This document shows, piece by piece, positions 19,551 through 24,381 of a stretch of 24,381 nucleotides of DNA; the first letter of the stretch is position 1; every line of letters starts with the position of its first letter. The stretch is taken from NCBI GenBank assembly GCA_013115125.1, contig JABANN010000508.1:1-24381 (forward strand), in the 5' to 3' direction. The translations under genes and the position numbers were made by a program. Source of the stretch: Perkinsus olseni. Taxonomy: Eukaryota > Perkinsozoa > Perkinsida. The notes under the pieces are model-generated. The model was not told where the DNA came from, did no database searches, and was given only the letters and a program-made list of their open reading frames with translations.

Positions 19551-19916
19551 TCACTTGTGCACAGAGGCATCGTCGACATCTGGCGGCGCTGCGCCCCCTG
19601 GTGCACCATTCGGGACCTTCTTTGCTCCGTCACCAGGGTCAGCAGGGCGCAGAAAGGATTCAATCTTCAGCTGCCCCCCATCCGGTGATTTCTCATCCGG
19701 GTGCTCCTCGCCCGGCAGTTTCTCATCCGGGTGCTCCTCGCCCGGCGGTTTCTCATCCGGCTGCTCCTCGTCCGGCAGTTTCCCATCCGGCTGCTCCTTA
19801 TCCAGCTCTTCCAAATCCAGGCGCGGTCCACCATGCTTATTGAACCCGCGCATGCACCCGGCGGTACAATACTCAATAGCCACCAGCAAACAGAAAAAGT
19901 TCAGTAGAAGGTTCAT
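19551..19916 (-). CDS. Secreted protein with 10-residue acidic repeats (121 aa)
   Basis: The signal peptide (starts MNLLLNFFCLLVAIEYC, then TAG) has the family pattern LL-x-x-x-E-x-x-x-A-G. The mature chain has two early cysteine/glycine residues (CMRGFNKHGG), then four 10-residue repeats at about 41-80 of the form EEQPDEKPPG, and a tail FLRPADPGDGAKKVPNG. The repeats are 30-bp units in DNA and still similar, so repeat number can change readily. The start ATG at 19916 overlaps the stop of an upstream frame that begins in the regulatory element (TCATGA). The block B paralogue keeps the tail motif as FYLDPADPGDGAKELPNG. One exon, predicted secreted, function unknown. The longer open frame upstream would hide the signal peptide. 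Confidence 0.65.
   Translation of the reverse strand: MNLLLNFFCLLVAIEYCTAGCMRGFNKHGGPRLDLEELDKEQPDGKLPDEEQPDEKPPGEEHPDEKLPGEEHPDEKSPDGGQLKIESFLRPADPGDGAKKVPNGAPGGAAPPDVDDASVHK
19681..19800 (-). repeat. 30-bp coding tandem repeat, 4 copies
   Basis: On the plus strand the unit is roughly TCATCCGG(C/G)TGCTCCTCG plus CCCGGCAGTTTC. The copies are diverged by a few bases and encode (K/E)E(Q/H)PD(E/G)K-x-P-(D/G) in the secreted gene 19916-19551. Confidence 0.7.
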
Positions 19917-19970
19917 GACGCGAACCGTTTGATATTGTAGTTGCACAAAATACGGGCGGTGAACAATTTT

Positions 19971-19983
19971 GCACGCATGCACA
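19971..19983 (-). promoter_or_regulatory. Upstream element
   Basis: On the minus strand this reads TGTGCATGCGTGC, starting 67 nt before the ATG at 19916. The internal ATG opens a 21-codon upstream frame whose TGA overlaps the gene's start codon. Confidence 0.6.
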
Positions 19984-20025
19984 TGTGTTACCATGTGTCA
20001 CTGCAACCCGACATTAGCGATAATG

Positions 20026-21190
20026 ATTAGAGGCTCTAATGAATCATTAGAGCCTAGAGTATTTTCTAAGGAGCTTTTCGAAAAGGATGAGTATTTTTCT
20101 AGTGTCTCATTTACTGTACTAGAATTAGCCAACTCGACTCCACCTTTCCGCCTCGGAATAGTATCACTGTATAATGAGGTATTAGACATTACGCAGGAGA
20201 GATTATACGAATGGGAATAAACCTTGAACAATAAATAATAACGATCATCTCACAGCACAGACAGTATTATTCAATCATGTACTTGAATAACAACAGCTAG
20301 ATTAAATATGAATCTTAGCCACACTAAGCTGTGTTGTGTTGAAAGGGACAGCAATAATTGTGTATGTAAATCATGACGATAATAGTATCGGTTCTTGTAC
20401 ATTTACTTTTTCTTTATTTCCCTTCTTCCCGTATTTCGGCCTGAGATTTTCGGCTTTAGCATAGCCGCTTTCGCGAGCGCGGCGGAGGCCGTACGCGTGC
20501 GCAAATCTTGTTCCTCGCACACTGGCGTTCCTCCCACTACCGAGTCAGCAGGGCATTTCCACGTACTTTCATAACGATGGGTCGTCCGAAGTTGACACCG
20601 GGCTTTAAAGAAGTACTTTGAAACAGAGGGCAGCGAGCCGCTGTCAGCGGCTCCGAAGAAATTGGTTATTGACGATGGTGCTTGCTTGCCTACGGTTTTG
20701 AAGTTCTGAATAGGAGACATATTCATTTCGCGAACTGAAACGCTGCTTTGGGCTCGCGAGATGGGGTTCACACCCAACTCACAGTACGAGAGACTTGTGT
20801 TGAGCGACTCCCAGCGAGGTCACACTATTCCCCTGGCGGAGCTCCAAGTTTGGCTCACTACCCAGCTCCAAACCCATCCCTTCACTAGAGCATCAATGCC
20901 ACTGAACCCCTCAGTCACTGAGTCAGTGACTCACTGAGAGTAAGGGTGGCCCTCAGAGGGCCGACTCTCTCCAAGGGAGCTACCAAGCATGCCCCCCCCC
21001 ATTGGGGGCGCCCAATAGGACACCATGAATAATAGTCCAGTGCACCAACATTTTGTAAGGCACTTGCCTTTTTATTCGCAGCCGGACCATTTTCAAATTT
21101 TTTACCCGTCGACAATTTAAAAAACTCAGTTTTTATTCCTTAGAAAATACTCTATTATAAAATACTCTTCTAAAATTATTTTAGAGCCTG
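20026..21190. mobile_element. Block bounded by inverted repeats (about 1.16 kb)
   Basis: TAGAGTATTTTCTAAGGA at 20055-20072 recurs as its exact reverse complement at 21137-21154. Outside these, both ends carry AGGCTCTAA / TTAGAGCCT words. At the left end the terminal word is itself a perfect palindrome, GGCTCTAATGA-a-TCATTAGAGCC (20032-20054). The block sits precisely between accessory block A and the 21.25-23 kb copies, as an inserted element would. It contains the open frame 20403-20777 but no transposase I recognise. No clear target-site duplication is seen. Confidence 0.45.
20403..20777 (-). CDS. Putative exon with PIP-box-like motifs (124 aa)
   Basis: An open frame, extendable to about 20835, contains two similar short motifs, SSITNFFG and SVSKYFF, spaced about 15 residues apart. 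These resemble the I-x-x-F-F end of PCNA-interacting (PIP) boxes, though the usual glutamine is absent. It ends in a basic tail (KPKISGRNTGRREIKKK). Such a layout would suit a C-terminal exon of a replication or repair protein. The stretch STWKCP...GTPVC vaguely recalls a RanBP-type finger but lacks the full cysteine set. It lies inside the inverted-repeat block, so it may be a captured gene fragment. No upstream exon was found. Confidence 0.35.
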   Translation of the reverse strand: MGVNPISRAQSSVSVREMNMSPIQNFKTVGKQAPSSITNFFGAADSGSLPSVSKYFFKARCQLRTTHRYESTWKCPADSVVGGTPVCEEQDLRTRTASAALAKAAMLKPKISGRNTGRREIKKK

Positions 21191-21249
21191 ATCTTCATGA
21201 TTACAGCAGTCAAAAAATACTACTAGCGCTAAGGCACATGTATATCGTG

Positions 21250-21600
21250 TACCTACACAATCACAACCGGCCATAGCGCCCAGTCGATCTGCCAGCAGAA
21301 CTCGGAGGAAGAAGGTTTTCGGAATGGAAAACCGACGGACACCGATTGAGCACCTCGATCGAGTACCTCCGCGTGTCGTCGAGCGTCGCCTCCCTCTCTC
21401 GCTCTCGGGCAAGGCGACAGACCAACAGCTGAGAGCAAATTGGCTGTTTGTAAGGTCGGGATACTCAGCGCAGGACACCGGCACTTCGCTGAAGGTTTAT
21501 TCCCCGAGGTCGCCATACGCAGGACTGGCCGCTTCGTGGGAAGGTTCAGCAGGGTCCAGATAGAAATGAAACTGTTTCGGCTGGATTTCTGGTTCTGACA
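21250..21600 (-). pseudogene. Fragment of the acidic secreted-protein family
   Basis: The minus-strand reading EIQPKQFHFYLDPAEP...ASPAYGDLGE (about 21597-21490) matches the tail of the block B protein (FYLDPADP) and, even more closely, the fragment at 23.69-23.79 kb (MQPKQFSSYLDPAKR...ASPAYGDL). No signal peptide precedes it and the upstream element is absent, so it looks like a partial copy. It is also possible that it is a spliced exon. Confidence 0.5.
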
Positions 21601-22650
21601 CAGAGACCAAGCTCAATTGTAGATCACTTTGGGCTCAGCAGTAGAGAGCATTCTGAGTATTCGGGGCGGGCCAGAGTCGGTTCAATAACACATAAGGCGG
21701 TTCAAAAAACTATTTCACGTATGAGATTGAATACCTGAATAGTTTCTGAGCATCAAGATTAGAGGGAATATCGATCAGACTTGTAGCTCACGACCCTTAC
21801 ATGCGGGGAGGGATCTTCAATGAACTGATTCTGGCACTCAGAAGAGATCCTGGAGGAGCTTTCCTCGTGTAGCAATTCCAGAATCGATTCTGACTCTCGA
21901 CCGAATTTCTGAGTCTCAGATTTAGTCTCTTGAACAGGAGATGGTCACACGGAGTGTATCTCGTCTCACCTACTATAGTTTCATCCAGTGGGCAGTTCGC
22001 CCGAAGGCGCAACTCGCCCATATCAATACCACCAGTATAGATTCGCCAATTCTAAGTTCATCCCGTGTGGCAATTGCGCTGCCCCCGGAAAGACTTTGAC
22101 ACTTTGACGGATGAGAATATGCACTTTTGGCGTTCCTTGATGGAGGGAGTGAGCCGGATGAAATCGCACTGGATGGAATGGCCGTGGGCGACACGAGAAT
22201 GGATGAGTTGAGTGACGGATGAGATGGGTAGCACCGGGTAGCGCCGCTGGCGACGCGCCTTCGCCGACAATCGGCACTCAATGAGCAGAAGAACACTCCA
22301 GATTCGAGAAGAGGCTCAGCCCGACATTAACTCGATAAGCTGCTTGCTTCGCCTTGAGAACGTGATGTATTAAATCAGTAGTGACAAGTGTAAACTTGAA
22401 TGGCATTGTCCTTCGGGACAGAGTCCTACAACAACTCTTGCCGTGGTTGGTGGGACGCCAATGGCGCCGATATGAAAAGATATCAATCATGACGGCACTA
22501 CGCAAGCGAAAACGTTAAGGCTTCGTCGTCGGCTTTTGGCAAGTCTTAAACAACTCTCTGAGCGACTGCGTCTCGCAAATGCGCCACGCATCAACATCAG
22601 GTACTACGGCGAAGGCGCATTCGCTGGTCATCGTCATGAAAAGGAGTGCA

Positions 22651-22935
22651 TCACTTGGGCACAGAGGCATCGATACCTGGTAGCACTGCGCCCTCTGGTA
22701 CACCATTCGGGAGCTCTTTCGCTCCGTCACCAGGGTCAGCAGGGTCCAGATAAAAATCAACCTTCGGCGGCTGCTCCTCAACCGGCTGCTCCTCAAACGG
22801 CTGCTCCTCATGCGGCGGCTGCTCCTCATCCGGCGGCTCCTCATCGTGCTTAGTGAAGATCCAACCGGCGTTACAATACTCAATAGCCACCAGCAAGCAG
22901 AACAAAAGCAGTAGAAGGTTCACGACGCGAGTCAT
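22651..22935 (-). CDS. Secreted protein with EEQP repeats (94 aa)
   Basis: Paralogue of 19916-19551. Signal peptide MTRVVNLLLLLFCLLVAIEY, then CNAG. The mature chain has EEQPP/EEQPF/EEQPV units (about residues 32-57), shorter and different from the 10-residue repeats in block A, followed by FYLDPADPGDGAKELPNG. The position of the block A start codon is GTG here (22923-22921). The first usable ATG lies 12 nt upstream in frame, adding MTRV to the signal peptide. The core of the signal peptide and the FxLxPADPGDGAK tail are well conserved while the repeat region is remodelled. Predicted secreted; function unknown. Confidence 0.6.
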   Translation of the reverse strand: MTRVVNLLLLLFCLLVAIEYCNAGWIFTKHDEEPPDEEQPPHEEQPFEEQPVEEQPPKVDFYLDPADPGDGAKELPNGVPEGAVLPGIDASVPK

Positions 22936-22976
22936 CAGATCTGGGAAATGAACCGAACGCGGGCGGAGGACAATTT

Positions 22977-22989
22977 GCACGCATGTACA
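22977..22989 (-). promoter_or_regulatory. Upstream element
   Basis: On the minus strand this reads TGTACATGCGTGC, identical to the elements at 8669 and 10453. It starts 66 nt before the old start position (GTG, 22923) and 54 nt before the ATG at 22935. Confidence 0.6.
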
Positions 22990-23080
22990 GGCCACAATGC
23001 CCATTCGAGCCGTCAGCCGAGCGGACGAGGGAGCGCTCCTAAGAGACGTCTTTTTAACACCTTCTTGCTGATTATGTGAC

Positions 23081-23222
23081 GATCGTCTATTGCATGTGTG
23101 TACAGCTGAGAATCCAGCCCTTCGAATAGAACTTAGAATCGACCCTAATGCCTTCCCCCGGGGGAGTCCCCCGACTTGCTATTTCTATGAACAACAACGG
23201 AGAAGCAACACACCCCCACTAG
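23081..23222 (+). promoter_or_regulatory. Upstream element plus short conserved frame (copy b)
   Basis: A diverged element (TTGCATGTGTGTACAGCTG, from 23090) after CGATCGTC is followed by ATGAACAACAACGGAGAAGC at 23187, which opens MNNNGEATHPH. It is homologous to 17183-17334. Only the element, the CAGCTG/TAGCTG word after it and the AACAACGGAGAAGCA frame start are conserved. Confidence 0.4.
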
Positions 23223-23309
23223 CATGATGATCTCATATTATATGAGAGACGATGAAGCGCCAGATTGAAACGTTCGTTAATAACGAGCAATACATGAATT
23301 GATGATTAG

Positions 23310-23360
23310 TACATAATACAGGATACATAATAAGGGATACATAATACAGCAACACATAAT
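23310..23360. repeat. Short tandem repeat TACATAATA
   Basis: Three to four imperfect units of about 14-16 bp (TACATAATACAGGA, TACATAATAAGGGA, TACATAATACAGCA, ACATAATT) lie in an A/T-rich gene-free stretch (23223-23460). Confidence 0.55.
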
Positions 23361-23467
23361 TCAATGATGAAGGGCTATGCAGTATCTTTTGTTTGTCTTA
23401 CTACTATTAAAAACCGACTATAATAACACAATCGACAAGGGCTTCTAGAATAGCCCTAGATCGGTCA

Positions 23468-23516
23468 CCTAGATGGCGACAACTATCGAAAGTTTCGATA
23501 GTTGTCGCAACCTAGG
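23468..23516. repeat. 49-bp near-perfect palindrome
   Basis: GCGACAACTATCGAAA-g-TTTCGATAGTTGTCGC (23476-23508) is perfect with a one-base centre. After two mismatched pairs the outer CCTAG/CTAGG arms pair again. It has the same architecture as the palindrome at 18235-18277 but an unrelated sequence. Confidence 0.7.
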
Positions 23517-23599
23517 AAGTACTGAGTAACTCAAAATAATCCCTCTCACAGAAACCCTTCTTCGACACACTCAACCATTGCCTTGCACTTATCTCACCC

Positions 23600-23800
23600 G
23601 TCAGAGCCAAGCACTTCCGCATGTCGAAAGAGCATTCGCCGAGCATCGCCATGAGCCGAGGGACCACTTAAACGTAGAAGGGGTCTTTAAGGTCACCATA
23701 CGCAGGGCTGGCCCCTTCGTCGGAACGTTTAGCAGGGTCCAGATAGGAAGAGAACTGCTTCGGCTGCATTTCCTCGTCATGCTCTACACCGTAGGGCTAT
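23600..23800 (-). pseudogene. Second fragment of the acidic secreted-protein family
   Basis: The minus-strand reading EHDEEMQPKQFSSYLDPAKR...ASPAYGDLKDPFYV (about 23785-23669) is closest to the fragment at 21.5 kb. Beyond its stop, the DNA still aligns with the 3' flank of the block A and B genes (GCATTCGCC...CATCGCCATGA against GCATTCGCTGGTCATCGTCATGA). A hydrophobic leucine-rich stretch lies upstream near 23830 but is not joined in frame, so this is a decayed copy or needs an intron I cannot place. Confidence 0.5.
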
Positions 23801-24043
23801 CAACCTGATAGCAACAACAAAAAGAAGTGAATGATGGAGAACGGTAACCTGATAGCATCAGGGTAACTAGCTTCGTCTCTACGAACTTAGTCTCGTTCTT
23901 CTTAGTCACCTTGTAGATTTCCTACTCCCTAGCGCTCCTAGCGAGTCGGGTGTCCAATAGATACTATCTATACTCATATCATAGATTTTATAAGTCACTG
24001 ACCATGCACAATATTCGGCCATTTTGTCATGTCGTCGTCGCCT
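23801..24043. other. Gene-free stretch
   Basis: Nothing is supported here apart from short A/T-rich runs. Confidence 0.35.
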
Positions 24044-24373
24044 TTAAACTCGGAGCTTGTCGTGCACTATCCGGGCTCTGTCCCCATCGCTGCATGTGGA
24101 CTTCTCGTCCAGACTGGACGGTCCAGTTGCCTGCCCTATTGCTGCGAGGTCAACGCTTAATACGACGGTCTTGCAATCATCTTGGTTCGAGGTCTGTGCT
24201 AGCTGATCAAGCTGGGCCAAGGATGCCAGAGTCTGGCACTCAGACACTACTATTGAACACCCGGTGTGACCTGTATATGGACTCGTTGCGTAACTTGTAT
24301 CAAGTATGGCTGTCTCGCTGTCTGCACGTCTGGAAGTTGCCAACCTCGGCTGGAGAGGCTCGGCAGCCCCCAT
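24044..24373 (-). CDS. Putative exon at window edge, unrecognised
   Basis: A 109-codon open frame ends in TAA at 24044 and begins at the last available ATG, 8 nt from the window end, so it may be cut. The composition is rich in Ser, Thr, Ala and Asp (ASLAQLDQLAQTSNQDD; STCSDGDRARIVHDKLRV), with no domain or signal peptide. Length alone gives modest support. Confidence 0.35.
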   Translation of the reverse strand: MGAAEPLQPRLATSRRADSETAILDTSYATSPYTGHTGCSIVVSECQTLASLAQLDQLAQTSNQDDCKTVVLSVDLAAIGQATGPSSLDEKSTCSDGDRARIVHDKLRV

Positions 24374-24381
24374 TTCTTGGT

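Larger units (their letters stand above)
18890..19990 (-). repeat. Accessory block A (paralogous to 21615-22990)
   Basis: It aligns in order with block B: GTAGATYACTTTG, TCGGGGCGGGC, AACTATTTCACG, AATATCGATCAGAC or its variants, CGCTGGCGAC, GCGCCACGCATCAACATCAGG, GCGAAGGCGCATTCGCTGGT, CACCAGGGTCAGCAGGG, the secreted gene and its upstream element. The blocks differ by many substitutions and small indels, so the duplication is not recent. Confidence 0.6.
21615..22990 (-). repeat. Accessory block B
   Basis: Diverged copy of 18890-19990, in the same order and orientation. It is about 270 bp longer, the extra length lying mostly in the gene's 3' flank. It carries the secreted gene 22935-22651 and the upstream element. 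Confidence 0.6.

Noticed and set aside
19681-19800. CRISPR-like direct repeats
   Set aside because: The 30-bp units are directly adjacent, without spacers, and lie in frame in a eukaryotic gene.
19546-19932. 128-codon plus-strand frame rich in G, S and C repeats
   Set aside because: It is the antisense of the repeat-bearing secreted gene. Its apparent repeats come from the 30-bp unit on the other strand.
1-24381. Retrovirus-like, Polinton or other virus-derived copies
   Set aside because: No reverse transcriptase, integrase, capsid or long terminal repeat signature was seen in any frame.

Overview
The window looks like nuclear DNA of a unicellular eukaryote. Genes sit on both strands and are split by short GT-AG introns, mostly 44-60 nt. 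An alveolate, and within that a Perkinsus-like protist, is my best guess. The reasons are the style of the tandem CCCH finger protein, the compact introns, a kinesin-9B motor (a family tied to flagella) and arrays of tiny secreted proteins. No rRNA, SSU or plastid marker is present, so the lineage is inference.

Layout. 1-600 is an old CTCGGA-rich repeat, followed by a very small secreted-protein gene at 1137. From 2966 to 6692 (minus) lies the motor part of a kinesin-9B/KIF6-like gene: 13 exons whose phases all agree, with P-loop, switch I and switch II intact. Its extreme N terminus and any further C-terminal exons are unresolved. 7069-8108 (minus) holds plausible but unrecognised exons. From 8.66 to 11.8 kb there are two diverged copies of a block, each with a one-exon secreted-protein gene (8729, 10513) under an identical upstream element; a terminal-inverted-repeat element (9788-10383) separates them. 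A third, unrelated secreted gene follows at 11971. 13599-14465 (minus) is a tandem CCCH zinc-finger protein. 14956-17135 is a seven-bladed WD40 protein, and unrecognised exons follow to 18190.

The right-hand third (18.9-23.8 kb) is another accessory region. It has two minus-strand paralogous secreted genes (19916 to 19551 and 22935 to 22651), two fragments of the same family (about 21.5 and 23.7 kb), and a second inverted-repeat-bounded block (about 20.03-21.19 kb) containing an open frame with PIP-box-like motifs.

The most interesting signal is the secreted-protein family. Five members on both strands share a signal-peptide pattern (start M-N, then LL...E...A[G/N]) but have unrelated, mostly acidic and proline-rich tails. 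Four of them, plus the unrelated 11971 gene, carry a near-identical 13-mer TGTRCATGCGTGC at 54-67 nt before the start codon. This looks like a dispersed, jointly controlled effector-like family. No retroviral or other virus-like element was recognised.
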